Shown here: in pieces, positions 26,606 through 35,722 of the stretch
Position numbering within the stretch: position 1 is the first letter of the stretch
Layout: each line of letters starts with the position of its first letter
Notes under the pieces: generated by a model
What the model was told of the DNA's origin: nothing
Database searches by the model: none
Seen by the model: only the letters and a program-made list of their open reading frames with translations
Made by a program: the position numbers and the translations under genes
Origin: Pseudoxanthomonas sp. Root65
GTDB taxonomy: Bacteria; Pseudomonadota; Gammaproteobacteria; Xanthomonadales; Xanthomonadaceae
DNA length: 64,000 bases
Reading direction: 5' to 3'
Assembly: GCF_001427635.1 (NCBI RefSeq)
Contig: NZ_LMHA01000001.1
Coordinates: forward strand, 1,081,501-1,145,500

Positions 26606-27086
26606 GGAACGGTACCGCCTGGGGTGGGGTGGCGTGGTCCGGGTGCTCGCGCCACAGCGCCGCCAGCGTGCGTCCGCTGCGCGGCTCGATCGTGTCCGGC
26701 GCGATCTCGGCCAGCGGGAGCAGCACGAAGGCGTGCTTGAGTTCGTCGCGCGGCAGGCGCAGATTGCCGGGGCCCTCCATCACCCGGTCGTCGTACAGCA
26801 CGATGTCGATATCGAGCGTGCGGTCCGAGAAGCGCGGCCCACTACGATCACGGCCATGCGCATCTTCCAGCGCATGCAGCCAGTCGTTCAACGCGAACGG
26901 GTCCAGGTCGCTGTCGATCACCGCGGCCGCATTGAGGAAATCGGTGCCGTCGAAGCCGACCGAGCGCGTGCGGTAGACCGGCGACAGGCGCACGTCGCCG
27001 AAGCGTTCGCGCAGTGCCGCCACCGCGGCGCGCAGGTGCCGTTCGGGCTCGACGTTGCTGCCCAGGCTGAGATAGGCGGTTCCCAT
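26601..27086 (-). CDS. folK: 7,8-dihydro-6-hydroxymethylpterin pyrophosphokinase
   Basis: HPPK (161 aa), which transfers pyrophosphate from ATP to hydroxymethyl-dihydropterin in folate synthesis. The N-terminal YLSLGSNVEPERHL, the DGTDFLNAA segment, the RFSDRTLDIDIVLYDD magnesium/ATP motif and LRLPRDELKHAFVLLPL are all family signatures. It lies four bases downstream of folB, so the two are almost certainly one transcript covering consecutive pathway steps. Confidence 0.96.
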   Translation of the reverse strand: MGTAYLSLGSNVEPERHLRAAVAALRERFGDVRLSPVYRTRSVGFDGTDFLNAAAVIDSDLDPFALNDWLHALEDAHGRDRSGPRFSDRTLDIDIVLYDDRVMEGPGNLRLPRDELKHAFVLLPLAEIAPDTIEPRSGRTLAALWREHPDHATPPQAVPFP

Positions 27087-27090
27087 GGCG

Positions 27091-27450
27091 TCAGGCCGGG
27101 CGCACGCCGCGTTCGATCAGCACGCCGACATTGCGCGCGCCGGTCACCGCGCCCGGCTTGCTCAGCTTCAGCCGCACCCAGGCCACGCCGAATTCCTCGC
27201 GGATGATCGCCGCGCACTGTTCGGCCAGCGTCTCGACCAGGCCGAAGTTCGACGCTTCGACGAACGAGATCAGCCGCTTCGATACCGCCTTGTAGTCGAG
27301 CGTCAGCGCGATGTCGTCGCTCGCCGCCGGTACGCGGTTGTCGAACGCCATTTCCACGTCCAGCGCCACGGTCTGGCGGATCCCGCGCTCCCAGTCGTAG
27401 ATGCCGATGACGGTCTCGATGCGCAGGTCTTCGATAAAAACGATATCCAT
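27091..27450 (-). CDS. folB: Dihydroneopterin aldolase
   Basis: Dihydroneopterin aldolase (119 aa), cleaving dihydroneopterin to hydroxymethyl-dihydropterin, the FolK substrate. IEDLRIETVIGIYDWERGIRQ (positions 5-25), the LDYKAVSKRLISFVE helix, the LVETLAEQCA catalytic glutamate region and the C-terminal KLSKPGAV motif are diagnostic. The start at 27450 matches the family N-terminus; the frame is open 38 codons further upstream but without family resemblance. It precedes folK in the operon. Confidence 0.95.
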   Translation of the reverse strand: MDIVFIEDLRIETVIGIYDWERGIRQTVALDVEMAFDNRVPAASDDIALTLDYKAVSKRLISFVEASNFGLVETLAEQCAAIIREEFGVAWVRLKLSKPGAVTGARNVGVLIERGVRPA

Positions 27451-27502
27451 GGGGAGCTCTGAATCCGGGTGCGGGAATGGTACGCGCAATCGATGTACAG
27501 AC

Positions 27503-28768
27503 TCAGCCCGCGGCGGCCGCGACCCTGGTCGCCGCCTGTCCCTGCAACGGGCGCACGTCGGCACCGCCCGGCTGCTGGAACACCTGCAGCCCGAACTCCG
27601 GCAGGATCGCCAGCAGGTGGTCGAAGATGTCGGACTGGATGGCTTCGTACGGCCCCCATTCCACGGTGCGGGTGAAGCAGTAGATCTCCAGCGGCAGCCC
27701 GGTCGGTCCCGGGGACAGCTGGCGCACCAGCAGCGTCATGCCGTCGTGGATGTCGGCGTGCGCGCGCAGGTAGGCCTCGACGTAGGCACGGAAAGTCCCG
27801 AGGTTGGTGGTGCGGCGCTGGTTGACCGGCTCGCGGCCATGGTCGGCCAGGCGGGCGTTCCAGACATCCAGCTCGCCGTCCTTGCGCTGCAGGTAGTCGC
27901 CGAGCAGGCGGAACCGGCGCAGCCGCGCCTGCTCGTCGCCGCCCAGGAAGCGCACGCTGTTCTGGTCCAGGTGCAGCGCGCGCTTGATGCGCCGGCCGCC
28001 GGACTCGCTCATGCCGCGCCAGTTCTTGAACGAATCGCTGATCAGCTTCTTGGTGGGAATGGTGGTAATGGTCTTTTCCCAGTTCTGCACCTTCACCGTG
28101 TGCAGCGCGATATCGATGACATCGCCGTCGGCGTTCTGGCTGGGCATCTCGATCCAGTCGCCCACCCGCACCATGTCGTTGGAGCTGATGGTCACGCTGG
28201 CCACCAGCGACAGCAGCGTGTCCTGGAACACCAGGATCAGCACCGCCATCATCGCGCCCACGCCGGACAGCAGGATCACCGGCGACCGGTCGATCAGCGC
28301 GGCGACCATCAGCACCGCCGCGACGACGAACACGATGATCTTCAGCAACTGCAGGTAGCCCTTGATCGGCTTGTCGGCCGCATCGGGACGACGCTGGTAG
28401 ACCTCGTTGGCCAGGTCGAGCGCCGCGGCGATGGCCAGCGCCACCGTGAGGATGATGAAGGCGAAGCAGACGTTGCGGACCACCGTCACCAGCAGCGCCG
28501 GCAAGTCCGGCACCAGGGCGACGCCGGCGGCCAGCACCACCGCGGGCACCACGTTGGCCAGCCGCGGGATCACCCGCAGGCGCACCTGCTGGTCGCCCTG
28601 GCCGAGCGGCAGGGTCGCCAGCAGCCGGCGCAGGCCACGCAGCAGCACGCGCTGGGTGATCCAGTTCGCCAGCCACGCCAGCAGGACCAACGTGCCGGCG
28701 ACGACGACGGTATAGGCCCACGGATACGGCGCGAGGCTCGCGCGCAGCGCGTCCAGGTGTTCGGTCAT
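27503..28768 (-). CDS. YbdG-type mechanosensitive channel (MscS family)
   Basis: MscS-superfamily channel (421 aa) resembling E. coli YbdG, a miniconductance mechanosensitive channel. Five hydrophobic segments fill the first 200 residues; the pore-lining helix and beta domain read SPVILLSGVGAMMAVLILVF then DTLLSLVASVTISSNDMVRVG. GDWIEMPSQNADGDV and TTIPTKKLISDSFKNW are strongly YbdG-like, and the cytoplasmic domain carries the long insert of that subgroup. It ends 52 bases before folB and may share its transcript. Confidence 0.9.
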   Translation of the reverse strand: MTEHLDALRASLAPYPWAYTVVVAGTLVLLAWLANWITQRVLLRGLRRLLATLPLGQGDQQVRLRVIPRLANVVPAVVLAAGVALVPDLPALLVTVVRNVCFAFIILTVALAIAAALDLANEVYQRRPDAADKPIKGYLQLLKIIVFVVAAVLMVAALIDRSPVILLSGVGAMMAVLILVFQDTLLSLVASVTISSNDMVRVGDWIEMPSQNADGDVIDIALHTVKVQNWEKTITTIPTKKLISDSFKNWRGMSESGGRRIKRALHLDQNSVRFLGGDEQARLRRFRLLGDYLQRKDGELDVWNARLADHGREPVNQRRTTNLGTFRAYVEAYLRAHADIHDGMTLLVRQLSPGPTGLPLEIYCFTRTVEWGPYEAIQSDIFDHLLAILPEFGLQVFQQPGGADVRPLQGQAATRVAAAAG

Positions 28769-28897
28769 TCCGTTACCCCTTGAGGTGGTTCATGCGCGCC
28801 CTAGCCTCTGTATTGCACAGAAGGGCGCGTCGGTTGGCGGAGCGGAGAGCCTAGCCACACCGCCTTGAACCTGAACGGAATTTGCCCGCCGCGGCTG

Positions 28898-29935
28898 TCA
28901 GTCGACCGTTGCGACGGCCGGCAGGGTGGCCATGTCCCAGCGCGGCGTGACCTTCACTTCGGCCGTTTCGTGCTGGCCGGCCTGCAGGCGCAGCGCGCCG
29001 GCGAAGGCGATCATGGCGCCGTTGTCGGTACACAGCGACGGACGCGGGAAGCACGCGCGGCCACCCCGCTTCGCCGCCATCGCCTGCAGCTTGGCGCGCA
29101 GCCGCTTGTTGGCGCCCACACCCCCGGCGATGACGATGACGTCGCTGCCGGCAGCGTCCAGCGCGCGTTCGCACTTGAGGGCCAGCGTGTCGACCACCGC
29201 ATCCTCGAATCCGCGTGCGATGTCGGCGCGGGTCTGTCCGGACTGGTCGCTGTCGCGCCAGGCCAGCAGCACCTGCGTCTTCAGGCCGGAGAAACTGAAA
29301 TCGAGCCCCGGGCGATCGGTCATCGGCCGGGCGAACCGGAACCGGCCGGGCGTGCCCTGTTCCGCGAGCGCGGCCAGTTGGGGACCGCCGGGATACGGCA
29401 GCCCCATCATCTTGGCGGTCTTGTCGAAGGCCTCGCCGGCGGCATCGTCCAGGGTCTCGCCGAGCAGGCGGTAGCGGCCGATCGCCTCCACGGCGACCAG
29501 TTGGGTGTGGCCACCGGAGACCAGCAGGGCGACGAAGGGCGCCTCGGGCGGATCGTCCTCCATCAGCGGCGCCAGCAGGTGGCCTTCCATGTGGTGGACG
29601 GCCACGGCGGGCACGTCCAGCGCCCAGGCCAGCGAGCGAGCCACGCCGGCACCGACCAGCAGCGCCCCCACCAGGCCGGGGCCGGCCGTGTAGGCCACGC
29701 CATCCAAGTCATCGGTGGTCAGCGCCGCCTCGGCCAAGGTCTGGCGGATCAGCGGCAGCAGCTTGCGGACATGGTCGCGGCTGGCCAGTTCGGGCACCAC
29801 GCCGCCGTACTCGGCGTGCAGGGCGATCTGGCTGTAGACCGCATGGGCGCGCAGTCCGGCCGCACCCGCGATACCGGTGTCGTAGACGGCCACGCCGGTT
29901 TCGTCGCAGCTGGTTTCGATGCCGAGGACTTTCAT
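28898..29935 (-). CDS. tsaD: tRNA threonylcarbamoyltransferase TsaD
   Basis: Universal Kae1/TsaD protein (345 aa) that with TsaB and TsaE attaches the threonylcarbamoyl group to A37 of ANN-decoding tRNAs. [19 protein letters not shown], the iron-binding [19 protein letters not shown] and [13 protein letters not shown] are diagnostic and complete. It is divergent from rpsU, a pairing widely conserved in gammaproteobacteria. The start at 29935 is directly before the ASKHA phosphate loop. Confidence 0.97.
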
Positions 29936-29993
29936 GACGGGGATCTGGGGTTCCTGGAGGGCGGGGACAAGCCGGGGACCCGCCGGGGGTGGG

Positions 29994-30021
29994 TTGCAGC
30001 GCCGGAGACTGCCGCTATAAT
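29994..30021 (+). promoter_or_regulatory. Sigma-70 promoter of rpsU
   Basis: TTGCAG (29994-29999), a 16-base spacer and a consensus TATAAT (30016-30021), placed about 50 bases upstream of the rpsU ATG. The match to consensus suits a highly expressed ribosomal gene. Confidence 0.8.
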
Positions 30022-30070
30022 ACGGGGCTCACCCGGTCTGCCCGGGCCGTTTACTTCACCGAGATTACGT

Positions 30071-30286
30071 ATGCCCAGCGTCAAAGTCCGCGAAAACGAG
30101 CCGTTTGAGTTTGCGCTGCGTCGCTTCAAGCGCACCTGCGAAAAGGCCGGCGTCCTGGCCGAAACCCGCAAGCGCGAGTTCTACGAGAAGCCGACCCAGG
30201 AGCGCAAGCGCAAGGCCGCCGCTGCGGTGAAGCGCCAGCTGCGCCGCAGCTCGCGCGACGTCACCAAGCGCCAGCGCCTGTACTGA
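30071..30286 (+). CDS. rpsU: Ribosomal protein bS21
   Basis: Small-subunit protein S21 (71 aa), a basic protein near the anti-Shine-Dalgarno end of 16S r[23 protein letters not shown] and [16 protein letters not shown] are standard for gammaproteobacterial S21. A consensus promoter lies upstream and a strong intrinsic terminator just after the stop, so it is probably transcribed largely on its own. In many gammaproteobacteria rpsU heads the rpsU-dnaG-rpoD block; here dnaG is about 5.4 kb away. Confidence 0.98.
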
Positions 30287-30305
30287 GCCGCGTCGCTTCG
30301 CAAGA

Positions 30306-30336
30306 AGCCGGCACGCGCGAGCGTCGCCGGCTTTTT
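30306..30336 (+). terminator. Intrinsic terminator after rpsU
   Basis: Stem AGCCGGC/GCCGGCT (30306-30312 and 30326-30332) followed by five T, then GTTTT. It lies about 20 bases after the rpsU stop and separates it from yqeY. Confidence 0.85.
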
Positions 30337-30344
30337 GTTTTGGC

Positions 30345-30408
30345 GCGGGATTCGGGATTCGCGACCGCGCCCGCCCTCCTGCGACCGAATCCCGAATCCC
30401 GAATCACC
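30345..30408. repeat. Inverted repeat of the GGGATTC family
   Basis: Direct copies of GGGATTC on the left (30345-30361) face copies of GAATCCC on the right (30386-30408), forming an imperfect stem. A longer relative occurs at 42046-42160. It sits immediately upstream of yqeY. Confidence 0.75.
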
Positions 30409-30424
30409 TGTCCCGAGAACCGCC

Positions 30425-30871
30425 ATGTCCCTGAAACAGCAGCTCACCGATGACATGAAGGCCGCCATGAAGGCCGGCGAGAAGGACCGCCTGGCGGTCA
30501 TCCGCCTGATCAACGCCGCCATCAAGCAGCGCGAAGTCGACGAGCGCATCGAGCTGGACGACGCGGCCGTGCTGGGCGTGCTGGAAAAGATGGTCAAGCA
30601 GCGCAAGGACTCGGTGACGCAGTTCGAGGCTGCCAACCGCGAGGACCTGGCCGCCATCGAGCGCGCCGAGCTGGCGGTGATCGACACCTATCTGCCGGCC
30701 AAGCTGGGCGAAGCCGAGATCCTGGCCGCCATCGACGCAGCGATTGCCGAAACCGGCGCCACCGGTCCGGCCGACATGGGCAAGTTGATGGGCGTGCTGA
30801 AGCCACGTCTCGCCGGCCAGGCCGACATGGGCCAGGTGTCCGCGCTGATCAAGAAGAAGCTCGCGGGCTGA
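30425..30871 (+). CDS. GatB/YqeY-domain protein
   Basis: Small helical protein (148 aa) of the YqeY family, related to the C-terminal tail domain of GatB. LTDDMKAAMKAGEKDRLAVI, IKQREVDERIELDDAAVLGV and the C-terminal GPADMGKLMGVLKPRLAGQA are standard. A tRNA-linked role is suspected from the GatB domain but unproven. Its place after rpsU is conserved in xanthomonads. Start at ATG 30425, ten residues before the conserved MKAAMKAG helix. Confidence 0.9.
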   Translation: MSLKQQLTDDMKAAMKAGEKDRLAVIRLINAAIKQREVDERIELDDAAVLGVLEKMVKQRKDSVTQFEAANREDLAAIERAELAVIDTYLPAKLGEAEILAAIDAAIAETGATGPADMGKLMGVLKPRLAGQADMGQVSALIKKKLAG

Positions 30872-30933
30872 GCCCGCGCGGCGCGGTGCCGGACGTCTCC
30901 GGCGCCGCGCGTCATCCATGGCATCCTTGCGTC

Positions 30934-31428
30934 ATGGATACGCCCGCCATCAGCCTGCGCCCGGCCACCCGCGCCGATATCCCGCAGATCCTGGCTTTCA
31001 TCGCCGGGCTGGCCGAGTACGAGAAGCTCGCCCACGAGGCCGTCGCCACGCCCGCCCTGCTGGAGCAGCACCTGTTCGGCCCGCGCCCCGCCGCCGAGGT
31101 CGTCATTGCCGACGTCGATGGCCAGCCCGCCGGCTTCGCCCTGTTCTTCACTTCGTTCTCGACCTTCCTCGGCCAGCCGGGCCTGTATCTCGAAGACCTG
31201 TTCGTGCTGCCGCACCATCGCGGCCTCGGTCTCGGCAAGCGGCTGATGGTGCATCTCGCGCAGCTGGCGGTGTCGCGCGGCTATGGCCGCTTCGAGTGGT
31301 CGGTACTGGACTGGAACGAACCCGCGATCCGCTTCTATCGCCGTCTCGGCGCCGTCGGCCTGGACGAATGGACCGTGCAGCGCGTCACCGGCGATGCGTT
31401 GCAGGCGCTGGCCCGCGGCGACGCGTGA
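30934..31428 (+). CDS. GNAT-family N-acetyltransferase
   Basis: Acetyl-CoA-dependent N-acetyltransferase (164 aa). The N-terminal SLRPATRADIPQILAFI, the central LYLEDLFVLPHHRGLGLGKR acetyl-CoA loop (RGLGLG) and NEPAIRFYRRLGA are classic. The pattern resembles the diamine/spermidine acetyltransferase subgroup (EYEKL, LEDLFV, FYRRLGA), so a small amine substrate is plausible but unconfirmed. The start at 30934 puts the first beta strand at residue 5; an earlier in-frame ATG at 30886 would add 16 residues without family resemblance. Confidence 0.85.
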   Translation: MDTPAISLRPATRADIPQILAFIAGLAEYEKLAHEAVATPALLEQHLFGPRPAAEVVIADVDGQPAGFALFFTSFSTFLGQPGLYLEDLFVLPHHRGLGLGKRLMVHLAQLAVSRGYGRFEWSVLDWNEPAIRFYRRLGAVGLDEWTVQRVTGDALQALARGDA

Positions 31429-31486
31429 ACATCACGACCACATTGCCATAACGAACCGCTGACGCCGCACGCGGCAGGCTCGACGC

Positions 31487-32368
31487 ATGCAACATCGAAG
31501 CCGCTTCCGCCTCCTGCGCGCCCGCGCACGCATCGCGGGCGACCGCGTCAACCGCAGCCTGCCCGCTGCCCTGGTACGACGCTTCGTCGAAACCGACCTG
31601 ATGACCCAGGCCGCGTCGCTGTCGTTCTATGCGCTGCTGTCGCTGGCACCCCTGCTGATCCTGCTGCTGTGGCTGACCGCCTCGCTGTATCCGCCGGCGC
31701 AGCAGTCTTTGCTGGACCAGATCCAGCAACTCGCCGGCCCCAGTGCCGGCACCGTGGCTGAAACGGTGATCCGCAACGCCAGCGATCGGCCGGATGTGGG
31801 ATCGCTGGCCGGATGGTGGAGCACCGCGCTGCTGTTCATCGGCGCCACCGTCGTGTTCGCCCAGTTGCAGGGCGCGCTCAACCTGATCTTCCGCACCGAT
31901 GCGCAGCGGCTCAACGGCTTGGCCGCATGGCTGAAGAAGCGCGTGTTCTCGCTCGGCGTGGTGCTGGCCATCGGCTTCCTGCTGGTGGTCTCGATGGTCG
32001 CCACGACCGCGTTGCAGGTGGTGTTCGCGCGCCTGCCCTCGCTGCTGCCGGTGCTGGGCTATGCCACCACGCTGCTGCTGTACGCACTGGCGTTCGCGTT
32101 CTTCTACCACTACCTGCCGGACCGGCGGGTGGCGTGGAAGCAGGCATTCCTGGGCGGCGCCATCACCGCACTGCTGTTCGCCGCCGGCCGCTACCTGATC
32201 GGCCTTTACCTGTCGGAAGCCGCACCCGGCAGCGCGTATGGCTCGATGGGCGCGCTGGTCCTGCTGCTGGTGTGGATCTATTACGCCAGCGTGGTGTTCT
32301 TCGTCGGCGCACTGATCACCGCAGTGATCGACGAGCGCGGGGGTCGAGAAGCGAGGGGAGAGAAGTGA
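31487..32368 (+). CDS. YihY/BrkB-family membrane protein
   Basis: Inner-membrane protein (293 aa, six hydrophobic segments) of the YihY/UPF0761 family, formerly labelled ribonuclease BN or BrkB in error. TQAASLSFYALLSLAPLLIL near residue 40, GALNLIF, and the C-terminal GSMGALVLLLVWIYYASVVF are characteristic. The molecular function is unknown. Its last codons run into a GAGTGAGG-type inverted repeat shared with the convergent dld gene. Confidence 0.88.
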   Translation: MQHRSRFRLLRARARIAGDRVNRSLPAALVRRFVETDLMTQAASLSFYALLSLAPLLILLLWLTASLYPPAQQSLLDQIQQLAGPSAGTVAETVIRNASDRPDVGSLAGWWSTALLFIGATVVFAQLQGALNLIFRTDAQRLNGLAAWLKKRVFSLGVVLAIGFLLVVSMVATTALQVVFARLPSLLPVLGYATTLLLYALAFAFFYHYLPDRRVAWKQAFLGGAITALLFAAGRYLIGLYLSEAAPGSAYGSMGALVLLLVWIYYASVVFFVGALITAVIDERGGREARGEK

Positions 32369-32429
32369 GGAGTGAGGAGTGAGCAAAAGCCGCCTTTTCT
32401 CACTCCTCACTCCTCTCCACTCACTCCTG
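32365..32429. repeat. GTGAGGAGTGAG inverted repeat between convergent genes
   Basis: Left arm GTGAGGAGTGAGGAGTGAG (32365-32383) and a complementary right arm (32401-32429) enclose AAAAG-CCGC-CTTTT, which would fold as a stem usable as a terminator from either side. It overlaps the 3' ends of both flanking genes. A longer relative lies at 55407-55502. Confidence 0.8.
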
Positions 32430-34154
32430 CCCTTCCCAAGCCGCCCGCTTGCTGGTCTGGCCAATCCCCGGATTGAACGTATTGGTCGGGTCCAGCGCAC
32501 GATAGAACGCGGCCAGCGCCGGTTTGGCGCGATAGAGATGGCCGACGTTGTGCTCGGCCGGATACTCGGCGCCACGGGCATCGAGCAGGTCACACAGGCG
32601 ATGCTCCACCGCCAGCGGATCGGCGCCCTTTTTCACGATGTAGTCCTGATGGAAGACATGGCAGAAGAAGTGGCCGTAGTAGAGCCGCGCGACCATCGTG
32701 GTGGCGACGTCGGCCGGCAGTTGTTCCACCCAGGCGCGATCATCGCGCCGCAGCGCCACATCCAGCGCGACGATGTCTTCCACCTCGTCCGCGTGCACGG
32801 CGCGGTAGCGGACCGCCGCCCCGGCCACGGCGAATCGCAGCAGGAAGGCCTTGCGGCCTTCGTCGTCATCGCAGGCGAAGAAGTCGCCCTCGCGGCCGCC
32901 GAAGAAGGTGTCGAGGAACGCGCGCGTGGCCTCCGCATCGACGGCCGACATCTTCAACAGCAGATGGTGCTCGTAACGGTCGCGATACGCGCGTAGCCGC
33001 GGCGGCAGGTGGTCCGGCAGCATCGCGGTCAGCGACTGCAGCATGCGGTCGGCCAGTCCGGGCAGGCCGAACCGTTCGCACCAGCCGTCCAGGCGGCTCT
33101 TCAACGCGAACACCGCGGGCACCCTGCCGGTGCCGAAACGGTCGATCAGCAGGAAGGTGTCCTTGCCGTAGCGGTCGCCGATGTCGAAGGCGTCGCGATG
33201 CAGGTACTCGCCCGCGATCGGCAGCCGCTCGAACGCGGTCAGCAGGTGGCGGCGCACGGCGGTGAGATCGTCCGGATCGTTGCTGCCGATGTAGAAGACC
33301 GACGCCGCCTCCTTCTCGAACGTATCCAGCCGCACCGCGAACACCGCCAACCGGCCCGCGCAGCCCGAGGCTTCGTGCAGGCGCGAGGGATCGGCGTTGT
33401 AGCGGGCCGGCGTGGGCGCATCGACATGACGCACGTGTTCGGCGTAGTGCGGATCCGACGCCGCCTGCGCCGGATCGTGGCCGATGGCGTCCGCGCCGTA
33501 GTCGCCGGCCTGCAGCCGCGACAGGATCTCGTCCGGGGTATCACCCAGCGCGATGTCGAGATGGTTCACCAGCCGCAGCACCCCGTCTTCGTCCAGCTGC
33601 GCGTACAGCGACAGCTCGGTATACGCAGGCCCGCGCCGCACCAGCGCACCGCCGGAGTTGTTGCAGACGCCCCCCAGCACGGACGCGCCGATACACGATG
33701 ATCCGATGACCGAATGCGGCTCGCGGCCCAGCGACGCCAATCGCTGTTCCAGAACGTCCAATGTCGCCCCCGGCAGGCAGACGACCTGGCGCCCGCCATC
33801 GAGCACGTGCACGCCGGTCAACCGCCGCGTGCTGACCAGCACGATGCCGCGGTCGTAGCCGTCGCCATCCGGTGTGGAACCGCCGGTCAGGCCGGTGTTG
33901 GCCGCCTGCATCAGCACGATCCGCCCCGCCGCCACCGTGGCCTGCAGTACCCGCCACAACTCCAGCAACGTGCCCGGGCATGCGACCGCGAGCACCGGCC
34001 CGTCGCCGAACCGGTAGCCCTTGCGATAGCGGCGCGTGGCGCGGTCGCCGGTCAGCACATGCGCGCGGCCCACGGCATCGCGCAGCTGCGCCAGCAGCTT
34101 GGCATCGTTCCTCACGTCGTTTTCGGGATTCTGGCCTCGCACGTGCCTCATCAT
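32421..34154 (-). CDS. dld: Quinone-dependent D-lactate dehydrogenase
   Basis: Peripheral-membrane FAD enzyme (577 aa; E. coli Dld 571) oxidising D-lactate to pyruvate and passing electrons to quinone. GYRFGDGPVLAVACPGTLLE, LMQAANTGLTGGSTPDGDGY and the FAD-binding GSSCIGASVLGGVCNNSGG match E. coli Dld almost residue by residue, as does HVFHQDYIVKKG. The start is 34154 or 34151 (two consecutive ATG); an upstream in-frame ATG at 34181 lacks family resemblance. It is divergent from the aspartic-protease-like gene. Confidence 0.95.
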   Translation of the reverse strand: MMRHVRGQNPENDVRNDAKLLAQLRDAVGRAHVLTGDRATRRYRKGYRFGDGPVLAVACPGTLLELWRVLQATVAAGRIVLMQAANTGLTGGSTPDGDGYDRGIVLVSTRRLTGVHVLDGGRQVVCLPGATLDVLEQRLASLGREPHSVIGSSCIGASVLGGVCNNSGGALVRRGPAYTELSLYAQLDEDGVLRLVNHLDIALGDTPDEILSRLQAGDYGADAIGHDPAQAASDPHYAEHVRHVDAPTPARYNADPSRLHEASGCAGRLAVFAVRLDTFEKEAASVFYIGSNDPDDLTAVRRHLLTAFERLPIAGEYLHRDAFDIGDRYGKDTFLLIDRFGTGRVPAVFALKSRLDGWCERFGLPGLADRMLQSLTAMLPDHLPPRLRAYRDRYEHHLLLKMSAVDAEATRAFLDTFFGGREGDFFACDDDEGRKAFLLRFAVAGAAVRYRAVHADEVEDIVALDVALRRDDRAWVEQLPADVATTMVARLYYGHFFCHVFHQDYIVKKGADPLAVEHRLCDLLDARGAEYPAEHNVGHLYRAKPALAAFYRALDPTNTFNPGIGQTSKRAAWEGQE

Positions 34155-34293
34155 CGACCAGCCCCTTGCGCGGCACAACACGTCGGGGCACGCTCTTGTA
34201 CGGGCAATGCGTATGCGGTCGGTGGCCGATAGCGGGACGGGGCCGACCCATCATCGTGCTTTGGGACGCGGCAATCACAGGGAGGTCGGGACC

Positions 34294-35568
34294 ATGATCA
34301 AGCAGGTGCTCGTAGCCGCATGGCTGTTCACGTCTCTACCCTCCCTCGCGCAGGCTCCGCACGAAGGCGCCCGTGACGTCACAGGGCCGCTGAACACCGG
34401 CAATGACCGTGCCGTCGCGGAAATGCGGCAGCAGGGGCGCGTTGGCACCGAGGTCGTGAAGTTCGTCGAAGCGTCCTCGCGACCGGACCGCGCGGCAATG
34501 GAGGACGCGTTGGTCGCGTGCCGCGCATCCGGCGAAACGGCCCGTGATGCGAACGACGCCATTGCATGCGCACTCCAACTCGCGGGACTCAACGCCGCCA
34601 AGGGCGACGCGCCGTCATGGGCGAACGCCTGGCATTGGCTCCGCACGTCCGGCGTTCACCTGCTGACCAACGGTACCGGCAAGGGATCGTTGGGCAAGGG
34701 GTTCGACGAGATCGATTTCGCGTCCATCAAAGCCAGCGCGCCGACGTCCCGATTCCGGTTCGCGTCACCTGCTGCCCGATTGGATCTGCTGCCCGCCGAA
34801 CTGCATGACGCCACGCCGCAGGTCATGGTCACGATCGGCGGAAAACAGGTGCGCGCCCTCGTCGATACTGGCGCCAGCGCTACGCTGATTGTGCCTCGTA
34901 CGATGGTGTCGGACCTTTCCATGAAGCAGATCGCCACGGGCCTCACCGTCCTTCAGCACGCCCTACCCTCGATTGATCGCAGCAACGAGACGAAGGGCTG
35001 GGATGGCTACGCATTGGCCGATTTCACGATCGGCAACCTGATCGGCAAGGATGTGCTTGTGCTCGTCACGGATCGTCCGCTCGCACGCGTGGTGATCGGC
35101 AACGAGTTGCTGTCCTTGTTCGGTGAAGTGACCTTTGGTGACGGATTCCTTGAGCTGAAGCAGCCGGGACATGCACCGCTCCGCTGCACTGCCGACGTAC
35201 CCCTCCGGTTCCTGCCGGGCAACCAGTTCCACGGGAAATTCACGATACCAGCAACCATCAACGGACAGAGCGCACGACTCGCCTTGGATACGGGCGCCGG
35301 TCCAACGCTGACAGTCGTGGGCCATGCGGCGCGTCAGTTCGCTGGCAATCCGCGTCGTGCTGTCAGCGCAACGGTCGGTGGCATGCCCGCACGCGTCGAG
35401 GTCAGCAGTGCTTCGGTTTCGCTCGCGAGCGGCTCGTTCTCGGCCCGGTCCATACAGGCCAGCGTTGTCCAGGGGGAACGCACCAATGTGGACGCCATCC
35501 TGGGAGCGCCGCTCCTGATCCAGCGCCGCGCGTCCATCAACTTCGAAAGCGGATACGCCTGCCTGTAA
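34294..35568 (+). CDS. Secreted protein with two retropepsin-like domains
   Basis: Exported protein (424 aa) with a signal peptide (cleavage near SLAQA), a helical region to about residue 150, then two consecutive retropepsin-like domains. The first has RALVDTGASATLIVP (Asp191) and ends VVIGNELLSLFGEVTFGDG; the second has RLALDTGAGPTLTVVG (Asp332) and ends AILGAPLLIQRRASINFES. Retropepsins act as dimers with one DTG per subunit; two domains in one chain would make an internal pseudo-dimer like pepsin. GGGAGGT lies eight bases before the ATG at 34294. The substrate is unknown and it is not certain that both aspartates are active. It sits between dld and dnaG with no obvious functional link. 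Confidence 0.75.
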   Translation: MIKQVLVAAWLFTSLPSLAQAPHEGARDVTGPLNTGNDRAVAEMRQQGRVGTEVVKFVEASSRPDRAAMEDALVACRASGETARDANDAIACALQLAGLNAAKGDAPSWANAWHWLRTSGVHLLTNGTGKGSLGKGFDEIDFASIKASAPTSRFRFASPAARLDLLPAELHDATPQVMVTIGGKQVRALVDTGASATLIVPRTMVSDLSMKQIATGLTVLQHALPSIDRSNETKGWDGYALADFTIGNLIGKDVLVLVTDRPLARVVIGNELLSLFGEVTFGDGFLELKQPGHAPLRCTADVPLRFLPGNQFHGKFTIPATINGQSARLALDTGAGPTLTVVGHAARQFAGNPRRAVSATVGGMPARVEVSSASVSLASGSFSARSIQASVVQGERTNVDAILGAPLLIQRRASINFESGYACL

Positions 35569-35722
35569 TCCACTGTTGCGGTCGCAGTACTCGGGCACCC
35601 CGTCGGTGGGACTGCAGCAACCGACAGCACGGGACCGGGCTGTCATCGCAGCGAACCACTCCTGCAGTCAAAGCTTGGCACCAAGGGCGCGCATGGCGTC
35701 CGCATGGCATCCTATGCGTCCC

